Shown here: positions 32,226 to 43,654 of the stretch, piece by piece
How the letters are laid out: each line of letters starts with the position of its first letter
Numbering within the stretch: the stretch's first letter is position 1
DNA from: Hypomyces perniciosus
Taxonomy: Eukaryota > Ascomycota > Sordariomycetes > Hypocreales > Hypocreaceae
Reading direction: 5' to 3'
Assembly (NCBI GenBank): GCA_008477525.1
Contig: SPDT01000006.1
Location: 1,205,501-1,269,500, forward strand
DNA length: 64,000 nt
The notes under the pieces: generated by a model
Told to the model about the DNA's origin: nothing
Database searches by the model: none
Seen by the model: only the letters and a program-made list of their open reading frames with translations
Made by a program: the position numbers and the translations under genes

Positions 32226-34135
32226 TTATTGCACCACCAAATGATTCGTACCCAGACCAACCAATTCAAACATGATTGGGATTAATGCAACCGCGAACCA
32301 AGCAATGCCTGTAAGATGTCAGTCAGTCTTTGCTCATCACGAATGATGTACAAATTCAATGGCTCACCTGTATAGACAACCAATTTCGTAACGACTTCCA
32401 CGTCGTATCTCACACGTGGCTTCACTAACCGGGAGAATACTTCCTTCTCTTCCAGTGCATCGTCGATACCGGCGTAGATATCCGGACTACCGTTCTCCTC
32501 ACCCGGCATTATTGATCCATCCCCTTGTCCCCCGTTCATTTCGCTCTCTCTGGACGGAAGCTTTTGTGCTCCAGAGGCTTGAGCCCCCTTGCCCGATTGA
32601 TCTTCCTCCTTGAGACTTGAGTTGCTTCCAATGCTTTCTCTTCGCCGCCTCTCTCGGTATGCCAGCGCCTCGTACGCATCTGCGGCACTCTGTGGTCCAA
32701 TCGAGACAGATCGTCCTCTGGTCGTGGGGTGTCGGATACTCTCCACCATACGAGGAAAGTCAGAGGCCGTAGGGAAAAGCGTATCGAGACGCGAGCCAGG
32801 AGGAACAGACTTGTACTCGCTGGATGGAGTGAAGAATCGACGAGGCAAACTCCATCCAATTGACTCAATAAAACGGAAGAGATGAGGTAGGAGCTTGAGC
32901 ATAGCCGGCTTCATAGTCTCGCGCCAGGCAAAGATGACAGCGATTCCAAACACCATCCTCGCCACATTAACCCACAATGGTAGAGGCGTAACATCCACTG
33001 AGAATTCGCTGTGTGCATGAGTCTGCCAAGGATCCCAAGCGATCTTACCGTAGGACCAGGTTCCAAACTCCAGTCCAATGACGACCCCAGCAAAAGCGAC
33101 GCTGTCATCAAAGCAAGGACAGTCATCCGCAGGCTCGGGATGTATCCGCACGAATATGACAACGATGATGCTAGCGATTATAGGGGCTAGCCAAGAGCTT
33201 TGGTGCATGTAGGCATCCAACGGTGGCCCGTAATAAAACTCGAGTAGCGAAATGCCAGTACCCATGATGGATCCTATAATGACGTCTAGAAATCCGTGCA
33301 TGCCGCAGTAGAGGCGGCCAAACACGACTGACAATGCATAGAAATAAGCTAGGATCTCCAGAAGCAGCTTGGTCGTTGCTGGAAGCGAATTGACAGGGCT
33401 GCGCAGGATCAGGAGGGCGTACACGACCACAGAGACGGCATTGGCACTGTGAGTTGAGGGAAAGCCATATTCGAGGGCAGCGGATCCGGACATTGTGATG
33501 CGATGCAGCGGCGGCGACAGCGGTCTAGGTAGCGAGTAGAAATCCTTGATGAAGCCCGTCCAGAAGACACCGAGAGCCAAGATGTGGACGAGCCTGTCCT
33601 CATATGATTAGCATTCCCATACTCTCCTACTAAAGCCACCAAGGGGCATTATGTTGCGCATTGGACCAGTCTATCAAGACATACCCCTTCCCAAATGACG
33701 GATATCCACACCAGAACAGCATTGGCAAGAAGACCATGAAGAAGGTATGCGTGCCGAGGTTGGCTGTAATAGCAAAGTAACTGTCGAGCGCCGGCGTGCG
33801 CAATTTGTCCTGAAGCCAGGCAAGGTATGGCGTCTCCCATCGGATCAGGGGAAGAGCCTGCTGCCGCAGATCATATCGCCATTTCGGAAGCGCTCTCTTG
33901 TCTACACACAGCGATATCTTGTCAGCCAGCCATTCGTCGCAGTCTTGCCCGCCTGTTTGACATTCTCCCCCTCCCCCATCACCATCTCCCTCCTATGCAA
34001 TTCCACCTCGTCCCAGAGCCCAGCAGGCAAACCAATCATGGGCGCAAACATACAATGATCGAGGCTCCTCAGCCCTGCGTCCGGAGCACTGCCATTCTTC
34101 TGATGCGGCGGGGCATTGCGACGCGTGCCGTTCAT
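32226..34135 (-). CDS. Dihydrosphingosine/sphingosine-1-phosphate phosphatase (PAP2 family)
   Basis: Four exons (34135-34054, 33901-33685, 33593-32368, 32308-32226) encode 535 residues. The PAP2 phosphatase signatures are all present: KDFYSLPRPLSPP (K-x6-RP), YGFPSTHSANAVS (PSTH) and FGRLYCGMHGFLDV (R-x5-H-x3-D, with Gly where many members have Ser before the Arg). Several hydrophobic spans surround them (YFAITANLGTHTFFMVFLPM, SSWLAPIIASIIVVIFVRI). This is the layout of yeast Lcb3/Ysr3, ER enzymes that dephosphorylate long-chain-base phosphates and control the ceramide versus LCB-P balance. A charged loop of about 120 residues (SRESEMNGGQGDGS) precedes the last membrane segment. The final exon supplies IAWFAVALIPIMFELVGLG; reading through its intron would give a wrong C-terminus. 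Confidence 0.92.
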
Positions 34136-34731
34136 GCTGGGATTCCCAGGACTGCGGCGACGCAATCAAGAGGGAGGGAGGAACTCGATGGGCCGTAAGA
34201 CAGGCTCAAGCGCCGACATCGAGCAGAAGAAGAGAAGAAAGAAAACGGCCAGAGGAGACCGAAGGGAGCGGCGGCGGGCGCAAACTGCGCGCAACGGGAG
34301 GATTGTATGAAAGCACAGAGTAGGAAGTGGGATGAAGAGAGTGGAAATGGAAATGCGCCCTGCAAGTAAGGTTGTGGCTTGTGCTAACCCTGTGAGTACC
34401 ACCAGTACCCCAATGAAGTGACACAACGAGGCGCTGGTTGGTGGCTTCGAGATAACGACCTCCCTGATTGATCCGAAAAGCACCCACCTGCATGTACGAA
34501 GTAGTTAATTTACTTATCTAATATCTTCATTGAGCTCATGTATTTGCGACTTTGAAAGAAAAAAGATCGATATATTACCGTATGGTTCTATACCTTTGCC
34601 TAGCCTCGCTCTTCTATCCCTCAGTTCAAAGAGCGGGTAGACTTGGAACTTGACCTAAGACAGCTCCCGCGCCACATGAAACATCTCACACCTTAAACGT
34701 TCCTCGCATCATCTCCAACCTTTCAAACGCC
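34136..34731. other. Divergent intergenic region (phosphatase / reductase)
   Basis: The 596 bp between divergent start codons is likely to contain both promoters. No gene was seen. Confidence 0.6.
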
Positions 34732-35838
34732 ATGGCTCTGCGCTTCGCGGGCAAACACTGCGCCGTTGTCGGAGCTACAGGCATCATAGGCTCTTCAATT
34801 GCAAAAGCCTTTGCCCAAGAAGGTGCCGTAATATCACTTCTCGGCCGCACCGCCCTCGAAGCTCGCTCAAGACTTGAGCCTGGGCTCCGTCCTTATACAC
34901 CTCTAGATGCTCAAAAGCATATACCGACGACGCATCAATTCATTCGCCTAGATGTCTCCAATCGCGAGGAGATCAAGAACATCTTTAGCTCCCGCGGTGT
35001 ATCAAAGGTACTGTACAATATCTGATTCCTTGAGTTACCACCTTTGCAGCGACTGATGTGGTATTAGTCTCAAGACGGGATGACAGTTGGCCCTCTTGAT
35101 ATACTCGTCAATTGTGCCGGCATCTCACAAATCACATTGCTAAAGCGCACTCCCGATGAAGAGCTCTCCAGCATAGTCGACACAAATCTTCTGGCAACCA
35201 TGCTAGTATGCAAACACGCAAAGATGCGACCAAACAGTAAGCCTTCCTTCATGCCTGGCCTTGTCACCAAGTCTAATAATCACCTCCAGGTTGTATTATC
35301 AACGTATCCAGCCTCATGGCAACCAAGGGTGGACTCGGAGCAACAGCTTATGCCGCATCCAAAGCCGGCGTAGTTGGTAAGCAACCCATTATTCGTTTGT
35401 ATTCACATAGCTATCCTTGTTTTTGTGTCCCGCCTGTACCGTACATTTAGTTTTACATCAAACTAGGAAGCTAACAGCTCCCCTAGGCTTTACCCGCGCC
35501 CTTTGTCGCGAGATGGCCCCTCGATCTATCCGTGTTAATGCATTGCTGCCCGGATGGGTTGACAGCCCCATGTGGACTGGTATGTTCCATCCCCGAGCCT
35601 TTTTGTTTTGTCCCCTAATCGCCCATATAAATGAGGTTCCCCTCCTCATACCCAAGCTAATGTACAACCCATTATGTTAGATCTAAAGCCAGAGTTGCAG
35701 CAGGCGTATCTCAAAGACACACCCTTAAATCGGTTGGCAGACCCAGCCGAAGTGGCCGATGCTGCTGTGTTTTTGGCCTCAAATGGTTTCGCAAACAACT
35801 GTATCCTCAATCTCGACGGTGGTCTAAGTGCCGCATGA
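34732..35838 (+). CDS. Short-chain dehydrogenase, FabG/3-oxoacyl-ACP reductase-like
   Basis: Five exons (34732-35007, 35068-35236, 35290-35376, 35487-35579, 35681-35838) join to 260 residues. The classical SDR features are present: cofactor loop GATGIIGSSIAK (residues about 14-25), LLGRTALEA after strand 2 favouring NADPH, LDILVNCAGIS, catalytic Ser in INVSSLMATKGG, YAASKAG with Tyr and Lys, and RVNALLPGWVDSPMW. The C-terminal LNRLADPAEVADAAVFLAS and NLDGGLSA match FabG/CBR4-type enzymes. These reduce 3-oxoacyl-ACP in mitochondrial or bacterial type II fatty-acid synthesis (yeast Oar1). A mitochondrial role is plausible but not proven by a clear presequence. Its stop codon lies only 33 bp from the converging UBA2 stop codon. 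Confidence 0.88.
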
Positions 35839-35871
35839 GGATGATACGGCACCTCTTGAATATATATTTCG

Positions 35872-38336
35872 TCAGTCATCAATTACGATGGCACCACAAG
35901 CATCTTCAATGATGACGACATCGTCGGCAGCTGAATTGATAGCAATCTTTGCCTTCTTGAGAGGCTGGACATCACCGTCTGGATGTGATCTCTTGACACC
36001 CTTCGGCCCTTGCGAAGGCTCCTCATCGAGCACGCGCTTGCCATTTTGGTGCCCGTTGCCGTTGGTTGCCGCTGCGGCTGGCTTCGCCGGCTTGTGGGGA
36101 ATCTCGGGACGGCCAGGGATGACGGTCCTGAACGACTTCTTCTGGTCATCGATGATGCTGGAGAAGATTAGCTTCTGTTACCCCTCTTTTCTCACATCCA
36201 TTGCTTACCCGTCTTGAATATCGATAACCACGTTTACCAGTGGGATATCATCGTCTTCGTCAGTTACGGTCAAGAAACTGCCTCCCTTGATACCTATAGA
36301 ATCGTCAGTTTCTACGCTTGAATGAGATAAGGGGGTCAAAGAGTCGCACCAAGCTCTGTCAGTTTCTTTTCAAGGTTGTCTGTCTCGTCTGGGTCATACA
36401 AGATCCCGACTTCATTGCTGACAACAAATTCTTTTTCCCCATAACTGAACTGATCCTTGACCAGGCCCTCGACAATGTCACTGAGGGTCGCCCGAGACAA
36501 GTCTGCAATTACGCTCGCGTAGTGGACACCGCAAACAGCGCATTCGGGATTTGGACCTCGGGTCCTGTCTGGCGCCAACAGTCTTGCATTTGCGAACGGC
36601 GTCAAGAACACCTTTGAATCAATTAGCCTTCAGTCTCTTATCATCATGAACTCAGTATCCTACCTCTTTCGCTTGGGTATACTCGCCCCTCAAAACTTTG
36701 AAGGACTCCAACACGCATAGGCCCGCTACAATGGCGTTCGTAGTAGCAATCGCTGGTATAATGTTACCCGCCATCTGCTTAATGTCGAATCGAGATTTTC
36801 TATCGATACCAAATATTGTCGACCGAATGTTTGCGCTGGAAGCGACGAAGTCTAGAGTGTCGTCGTCATCTTTATCGAATGTGATTGTCGGCTCGGGAGC
36901 TGAGGGATCCTTCGTCCTCTTCATCTGAAGTAACCGCTTGCTCAGCCGGTCGAGACTATCATTGAAGACAACAAGGCTTTCTTCGAGGGACCAGATCTTT
37001 TGTCCATCGGCTAGGATAGTATCTCTGGATGCTAGTGCATCAGCAGCTTGCGCCAAGACGCTTTCGTACTTCAGTGACTCAGGAGCCCGTCGTGATTTCC
37101 ACATGTCCTCGACGGACCGGAGGCGCTCGATATCTGTATTAAAGACTTTGTCGAATAACATTTGCGAGAACTCGGGCGTCCCTACTGCCTCTCGGATCTT
37201 TTTTAGGGCTCCTGACTCCTTCTTCAACTCTTCAATTTCTGTCGCTGTTCCGGAACTTAGAATGATATTTCAACGCGTTGGTTCTTCTCGACAACTTACC
37301 ATTATCTGCGTCCGATGAGTGATCGAACGCCGACTCGTCCTCGCTAACGCCAAAGATTTCGCTGTGACATGTGTGAGAAAACCACCTGCTACAATTATGT
37401 AGGTCCAAGATGTCTTACTTGAGTAGATAGCTCTTCCCCCAGACTATACAGTGAATTGGCTGGCTGGGTGTGCTCCGGATCGTGCAGACCGGGAAAGATT
37501 TTGGGGTCTCCTTTGGGCTGCAGTCGTAGCAAGCTGTGCTCCCCTTCTTGATAACCTGGACTTGTCCATTGAAACCAGTGGTACCGCTCTCAATAAGCGG
37601 GACGTCGGCTGCCAAGCACATCTTGTTCACATGCCGTCGGGCATCAAGGTTGTCCAGGGCGTTGAACACTATCGCAAACCCGTGAAACCAGGGAACGCTG
37701 AATTCGACATCCTTGATATTGGCATGATGGGCAACGATCTTAACGTTGGGGTTGAACTTTTGCGCCGCCTCCTTAGCAACCAAGGCCTTGGGTTTTTTTA
37801 TGTGTTCGTGACGAAATAGGAATTGTCTGTTCAGGTTCGAGAGATCGATCGTGTCGAGGTCTACGACGTGAATTTCGCCGAATCCGCTGAGTACCAGGTT
37901 CTTCAGAAGCTCACAGCCAATGCCGCCCGCGCCCACCATGAGAACCCGCGCCTGTAATCATTTCGTCAGCACCCAACTCAGAAAGCCATCAACATAATTT
38001 GCCGGAAAGGAAGCATGGATGTGATCGCGCCTCCTCGCCAATCACAATGATATCATCTCCTTGAGGCGCACGTCCCCTCCTTGGGCTAACAAAGTTGGGT
38101 TGCACAATGGAAGCTCGCCATCAACGTACATGTTTGACAGAGGAATTCAGAGACGCGCCGAGGGATTGGTGGTTGTATCGATCGCGTTTCAGAGCCGGGG
38201 ATCGTTGCTGAGGCGCAGGGTGCGACGCGACCACCTGTTGCGGTTGCTGGGGCTGCTCCTGACCTGCTGCCTGTGCGGTGCCACCAGCAATAGCTGTGGT
38301 GGGCGTCTCGTTCGGTGCCTCCATCGCCGTCGTCAT
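35872..38336 (-). CDS. uba2: SUMO-activating enzyme subunit Uba2
   Basis: Seven exons (38336-38130, 37951-37419, 37361-37300, 37244-36664, 36611-36350, 36293-36209, 36157-35872) join in frame to 671 residues. After a Gln/Pro-rich N-terminus comes the adenylation domain: [37 protein letters not shown] and [16 protein letters not shown]. The zinc-binding CYDC and CAVC pairs flank it, and the catalytic Cys is in [18 protein letters not shown] (about residue 225). The Cys domain continues with [21 protein letters not shown] ubiquitin-like domain ([17 protein letters not shown]) and a Lys-rich C-tail ending [16 protein letters not shown] follow, the conserved SUMO-interacting end. With Aos1 it activates SUMO. 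The acceptor of intron 3 is the downstream CAG at 37246-37245 region; the nearer AG breaks the frame. It converges on the FabG-like gene. Confidence 0.93.
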
Positions 38337-38973
38337 CGTGCGATCGACGCTGGAGAAGATGAAGATGGAGAAGCGCTTCTTTGGATGGAGGTCGGATGCA
38401 TGAGGTTATAAAGGTGACGTCTGGTGAGTGCGCCTTGGTCGGCCCAACTTTCTGCAGCAGTTGGCGATGATGCTCAGTGCGGGTGCTGAAGCCGTTGTCT
38501 CGAGAACCAAAAAAAGTTGCGACCAATTGGATGAGGTCAGAAGCTCCCGGGGAATGTGGTCCGGTGGCCCGTGCGCCACGAGTCCAATCACTTCTGACAA
38601 CCCTCGAGTTCTCGAACGAATTATGTTCTTTACAGGGTTGTAAAGTCAATGTTTGAATGATGAAAATGATGAGAGACCAAGACGTCTGAAAGTCGTAAAA
38701 CCCATCGGGAGGACTTGTTAGAATATAAAGGTTACATGATAAAGGGGCATGGTTTCTTTGTCTATAGGCCCAGCGCTGATCAGCCCGGCTGTGCTCTTCT
38801 CTCTCCTCCCGCTGTAATAAAACCGCCTACTACGAGTACTTAATTGGACTCGTGCACAATCCTCAACCTGGTGGGGTGTCATTCACAACGCATAGAATAA
38901 ACGCACATCTTTCATCCGGTCCACGAATTCCAAACGTCATCGGATCTTTCAAGTCGCATTCACCTCTCCCAAA
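38337..38973. other. Divergent intergenic region (UBA2 / QNG1)
   Basis: The 637 bp separate divergent start codons. No further gene was recognised. Confidence 0.6.
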
Positions 38974-40237
38974 ATGTCAGACGACGAAGCCGATCCCGAG
39001 CTTCTCGCTCTTCTTCGACAGCACCTCATGGGTGTCTCCGTCCGAGAAGAAGAGCCTGAGACTGGTGTCCTCCAAGACGCCGAGTACGTTTACAACCAGG
39101 GAATCGATGTAGCTATTGACATGCGTTCGACCAAAAGTGCGGCGGAAACCATTTATTCGCAGATGCAGGAAAAGAGCTACTCCACGGCTACGTGGTCGGA
39201 GCACGAGCTACATCCCAAGGCCAAGGATGAGGCGACTGTGGCTTTCATCTTCACCATGGACTTGCTGAACTTTTCTTTCTGGTCTGAACTCCCAGATGAG
39301 GAAAGGTTTGCAATCGAGTACAAGGGGAAGCGATGGACGGGATACTGGAGTCTTGTGGCGGCCCTCCAAAGGGCCCTTGAAGAAGGTTAGTTGCCTTCTT
39401 CGCACGACCCGTATGGTTCATCTCAATGTCTGATGTATGATTGAAGAGATACCCGTCACTGATCCTCATTTCTGGCAAAACGAGGAGGAGTGCAACCTGG
39501 AGTCTCTAAGACACATCTTCCGATCTTGTACGGAAGAAGAAATGCCCTTACTACAAGAGCGGTTGGATTGCCTCAGAGAAAGCGGGAAAGTCCTCTACGA
39601 AGTAAGTTGCGGGCATTCCGATACGGTAGAGGTTATCTCTAACAAAATTTCCGAAGCGATATAACTGCTCTGTTGTCAATCTAATCTCTGCTGCAAATGG
39701 CTCTGCTGCTCAGCTGGTCAATCTCCTTGCACGGGACTTTGATTGCTTCCGTGACGAGCACATGTTCGAGGGCAGAAGCAAACCAATTCGCATCATGAAG
39801 CGAGCCCAGATCTTGGTTGCAGATATATGGGCTTGCTTCGAGGGCAAGTCCTACGGGGAGTTCAGCGACATCGACAAGATCACTATGTTCGCCGATTATC
39901 GCGTGCCTCAGATTCTATCCACCCTAGGAGCCCTGTACATCGGGCCGCAAATTGCTGCAGCAATTAGAGACAAGAAGATTATCGAAAGTGGGAGTCGTTG
40001 GGAGGTGCAGTTAAGAGGTGAAATCACCGATCCCGCTTGCTGTTGCCGGGCTAACAAACAGTAGCATGCAGTATATGGTGTGTAGAGTTGATTCGAAGGG
40101 AGATGCAGAGGGCTCACCCTGATACCCATGTGAATGCCATTCTAATTGACTTCTTTTTGTATGACGCAATGAAGGCAATGGAGGCAGTCGGCATGGAAAC
40201 AACTCCTCATCACCGGACAAGAAGCATATGGTATTAA
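38974..40237 (+). CDS. qng1: Queuosine salvage protein (queuosine-5'-phosphate N-glycosylase type)
   Basis: Four exons (38974-39385, 39447-39601, 39714-40017, 40065-40237) give 347 residues, the usual size of the DUF2419/QNG1 family. The family landmarks are VAFIFTMDLLNFSFWSELPD, YKGKRWTGYWSLVAALQRAL, IPVTDPHFWQNEEECNLESL, LARDFDCFRDEHMFEGRS, KRAQILVADIWACF, FADYRVPQILSTLGAL and the C-terminal VNAILIDFFLYDAMK. These enzymes release queuine from queuosine monophosphate so that eukaryotes, which cannot make queuine, can reuse it for tRNA modification. The last intron ends ACAGTAG, a tandem acceptor that could add one Val without changing the frame. The gene is divergent from UBA2 and converges on POLD4. 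Confidence 0.92.
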
Positions 40238-40465
40238 CGCTGGAGTTGGGCGATGGGTGCGTTGCCGATTGACCACACATAGATCAATGGCATTGGTGTG
40301 CCATTATGGGGAATCAGATAAACACCCCGATCAATTCTTAAGATGTTAACAGAAATGTTCTTCTTGCATTGCATCGTACATGGTTCAAAAGCCAACAGAT
40401 CCCACCCCCCGAACGCCCTACCCTGAACGCCTCAAATCAAGCGAATCTCATCAACATCTCCAAGA

Positions 40466-41141
40466 TTATGACGCCAGAGCAGTCGCATTCAAGACTCGGT
40501 CCATTTGTGCTGTCTTTGAATCATCGTTTCCCTTTTGCTCTTCTTTCAAAAGTACTGCTAGGACCTCGATAGGGGGGTTGAGGCCTAGACGCTCAGCTCG
40601 CTGCCATCGCTTCAACCGGGGCAACCCAATGCAAGGCTTTTCAGTTGACTGTTAGCACATAATCTCCACGTAAGAAAGTGTAATTACTTACACCGTAATG
40701 TGAGCTCATATCAAAGTATCGCAGCACCTTCTCACTCAAATCAAGACCCTCCTGATGGATCCGAGGCGTCTTGCGCTGCTTCTCAATATCGCCCCAATAT
40801 GACTTAATCTGCACATCTGTAATCTTCTCGGCCTTGATCTCTGCCTCTGTCTTCTCTTGGACTACCGCCTCCTCCTTTGATTCTATTTCCAGCTCCTCAA
40901 CAGCTTCTTCTGGCTCCTCGACCTCGACCTTGGCCGCCTCATCTTCGGTCAGCTCCTCCTTAGCAGGAGCTGGTCTTTCAGGGATCTGAACTTTGCCAAC
41001 GGCAGGCGAGTCGACGATAGCTTTTTTGGTATCTTGAGGTAACGCCTTGGTAACTCTGCCTGAGAAACTGATTGTCGCCTGTCCCTTGGCAGGGCCGGTG
41101 CGGCCACGAGTGCTAGCTGCTGACCTTCTCGTGGTAGGCAT
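40466..41141 (-). CDS. DNA polymerase delta subunit 4 (Pold4/Cdm1-like)
   Basis: Two exons (41141-40692, 40636-40466) encode 206 residues. The conserved core is IKSYWGDIEKQRKTPRIHQE, LDLSEKVLRYFDMSSHYG, then after the intron PCIGLPRLKRWQRAERLGLN and PPIEVLAVLLKEE. This is the DNA_pol_delta_4 signature, a small accessory subunit that stabilises polymerase delta. The N-terminal 100 residues are basic then Glu-rich. The segment GQATISFSGRVTK near residue 20 is reminiscent of a degenerate PCNA-interacting box. The intron has donor GTAAGT and acceptor AAAAG; an earlier in-frame CAG acceptor would insert four residues. It is longer than the animal protein (about 107 residues), as is common in fungi. 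Confidence 0.9.
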
Positions 41142-41566
41142 TATCGATTGTGAATGCTTTATGTAGAGTGATTAATGAATTATGGATATTCTTACGAATG
41201 CGCAACGATAGTCAATCAGTATTAATGCTTCGAATAGCGAATCAAGGCAGCACAAATGGGGCATGTGGGGATGGGGTTGTGCTGGGATGACCCTTCAGGT
41301 GGTCATTGCGATAACGTCAGGTGGAACAAGCGCTAACTTTGGCGGGGCAACGCGAGATTGGTACGATTCCACGTGATTTCACAACCGCCACAGCGGTAAC
41401 ACTAACCTGTGGCACGAGCTGTGGCTATCATGTATATAGGTATCTACTCGTATGTGCTTGAAATGAACGTCATGTCTCTGTTATGCTTGTGATACCATTA
41501 TGGCCCTCATAACTCCGCTATTCTATCAGAGAAATATGCGATGCATAATCAACCCATTTTCGATCC
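41142..41566. other. Intergenic region between SKI8 and POLD4
   Basis: This 425-bp gap lies between two minus-strand genes. It must hold the POLD4 promoter and SKI8 3' UTR. Nothing else is recognisable. Confidence 0.6.
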
Positions 41567-42725
41567 TCAGCTACCCGTTGCCTCCCGGTAAAATGAGATG
41601 CTCCTGTTTGCCCCAGCGGCGCAGAACATCTCACTCTTCCCAGTCTTTGGCAGCCACCGAACTGCCCACAATGCCTTGTCCGTTTCGCTATGCGTTGCGA
41701 CGCAGGCACTGCGCTCAATCGACCACACTTTAACCTTCCCGTCCATAGAACCACTAAGGAGGAACTCCCCAGTATCGCTCCAATCCAGTGAAGTGATCCA
41801 GGATGAATGACCAGTCAAGTTGCCAACATGCTCGCCATGCTTTGTGTCATAGATGGCGATGATGCCAGCGTCGCCTGCTGCGGCTACCCTACTACCTCCG
41901 GGTGAAATGGCCACAGCTCGGACTGGTTTGGCGAGGCCTATGGCTTGTTAGACATTAAATGATGGACTAGGCGTAAATCGAACTTACCAGACAAGGAATA
42001 GAGAATTCTTCCTGTATCGTTGTTGAAGATGTAGACTGAGCCGTTCTGATGCCCGCTCACGGTATACTTTCCATCTCTGCTCAAGTCCACGCACATACCG
42101 AAGCTTCCCGAGCCAGCACTTCCAGTTTCATACTCTCGAATCTTGGATTTGCTCTGGTCTGCAATGTCCCACACATTGATTCTCCCATCGTTCGTGGTGC
42201 TTGCCAGGTAGCCTCCATCTTCGCTGAGGGCGATTGCCCACACCTCGCCTGGCTTGACTGAGGGGCCCGTGATTTCACCGCTGCTACTCCATTCTCCAGT
42301 GTCCTTGTTCAGCTCCCAGATCTTGAGTTCGCCTCCAAAGCCAGCACTTGCGGCGTAAAGGCCATTCCTGGAGGTGCAAATGTGGTGGCAGCCTAGCTTG
42401 TGGGCGTTGGGGATAGACTGCTTCAGTGGAAAAGAGGGGTCACTGGTGTCATGAACATGGAGTGTCGATGAGCCGCTTGCTGAAAGCAGAGCCCTTTGAG
42501 TGGTTGCTAATGAGAAGATGTCTGTGATGTGGGCTACAATCACACAGTCAGTTCCGCGCACTCAGCAGCAGGCAGAGGCAGCACGAGGCCTGAAATCCTG
42601 GTGGGGTGAGAGATTCGAGACGAACCGTTATCCACGGTATGCGTGGTCAGGTATTGTTTTGACTGTGAAATTAATGATATTAGCTCTCATACAGCTCGGC
42701 GGAATATTGCATGAATCCCTACCAT
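41567..42725 (-). CDS. ski8: WD40 protein Ski8/Rec14
   Basis: Four exons (42725-42723, 42662-42626, 42533-41988, 41937-41567) give 318 residues. Exon 1 is the ATG alone and exon 2 is 37 nt. With them the N-terminus reads MSKQYLTTHTVDNAHITDIF, the expected Ski8 start. WD repeats follow, including HVHDTSDPSFPLKQSIPNAH, GGELKIWELNKDTG, TNDGRINVWDIADQS, HQNGSVYIFNNDTGR, SSWITSLDWSDTGEFLLSGS and GKVKVWSIERS. The protein ends ANRSISFYREATGS. Ski8 is a subunit of the Ski complex that feeds mRNA to the cytoplasmic exosome, and its relative Rec14 also acts in meiotic double-strand-break formation. Intron 1 (60 bp) has donor GTAGGG, a GCTAATAT branch-like site and TTTCACAG. No ATG in frame within exon 3 gives as good an N-terminus. 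Confidence 0.9.
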
Positions 42726-43215
42726 CGTATCTTGCTGCGAGACTCGTTGGAGGTTGGTTGATGCTGGGATGAAGTGAACATGGACACCTCACGATTGGTG
42801 GGGTTTTTTGATGTCACGATAATCAATGCTCAACGCCGCCCAAGCGGGTGACATGACAGAGCCTACAAAACACATATATTACTACTAAAACTTACATCAT
42901 GGATATCTCTGATTACGAGGAGCATCCTGATCCTCTTTCTTAGCCAAAGGCGGGTTGGGAACAATAAATCACACTTAATAGTGTGCTCCTTCGCCAAGCA
43001 GTCATTCCATGAACTGCACGGGTCTGAAGGCCCGTCATATCACACATGAGCTGCCGAACATTCTGTCCTCGTCGTCATATTTATACATAATTACTCGCAA
43101 AAAAGACCCAGCCGACCCAAACGCCGACGGTATGCATGATCTGACAGAGATCGTGATATATATATGCTTTTGTATACATGTCAGATGAAATCTAGCCGCC
43201 CATCAACACCTGCTC
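42726..43215. other. Intergenic region between MRPL32 and SKI8
   Basis: The 490 bp lie between two minus-strand genes. They include the SKI8 promoter; no other feature was found. Confidence 0.6.
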
Positions 43216-43654
43216 TCAAAAGGGCCTGTCTGAGGGGTAGTCCTGGCGCCATATTCTCTTCATATCTGGAAATTCATTAGCATCTGTTGGGAAGAAATAA
43301 TATTGGCAAGTCTCTACCTTCGAGGCAGTTGTGGCATAATCTGTGCGTCCTCTTGACCTCTCCACAACCAGGGCATTTGCACAGATGGTTGACATCCTTC
43401 AGAGCCTTTCCTGCCATTTGCCTATGTCGCTTTCGGGAATGCGAAACCTTGTTCTTGGGCACTGCGCGCAGGACGGATTCCCAAATGTCGTCGAGTAGAG
43501 TGGGGAGGTTGATGCTCACGCCAGGGATTGCGATTGAGAGCGTCGGGAGGAGCCGCAGGGTGAATTGTCTTGTGTAGAAGGTTGCCCAGCGAGAGATGGG
43601 GAGAGAGATCGGAGAGGAGAGTCGGGGGAGGAAAGCGGCGGTAACTGCGGCCAT
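43216..43654 (-). CDS. mrpl32: Mitochondrial ribosomal protein bL32m (MrpL32)
   Basis: Two exons (43654-43318, 43283-43216) encode 134 residues. An N-terminal mitochondrial-type presequence (MAAVTAAFLPRLSSPISLPI) precedes the mature start VPKNKVSHSRKRHRQMAGKA. The zinc motif follows: LCKCPGCGEVKRTHRLCHNC (two CxxC pairs, C-x2-C...C-x2-C). The second exon adds DANEFPDMKRIWRQDYPSDR and the final PF. bL32m is part of the mitochondrial large subunit. In yeast its processing by the m-AAA protease licenses ribosome assembly. The upstream frame is open beyond the ATG, but homologous sequence begins at this start. Confidence 0.92.

Noticed and set aside
35883..36149. 88-codon minus-strand ORF at the UBA2 3' end
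   Set aside because: It is a wrong-frame reading of the last UBA2 exon; the correct frame ends [15 protein letters not shown].
30301..41141. Functional cluster of replication genes (RFC3, UBA2, POLD4)
   Set aside because: The genes are interspersed with lipid, tRNA-salvage and reductase genes, have mixed strands and separate promoters; I regard the proximity as chance.
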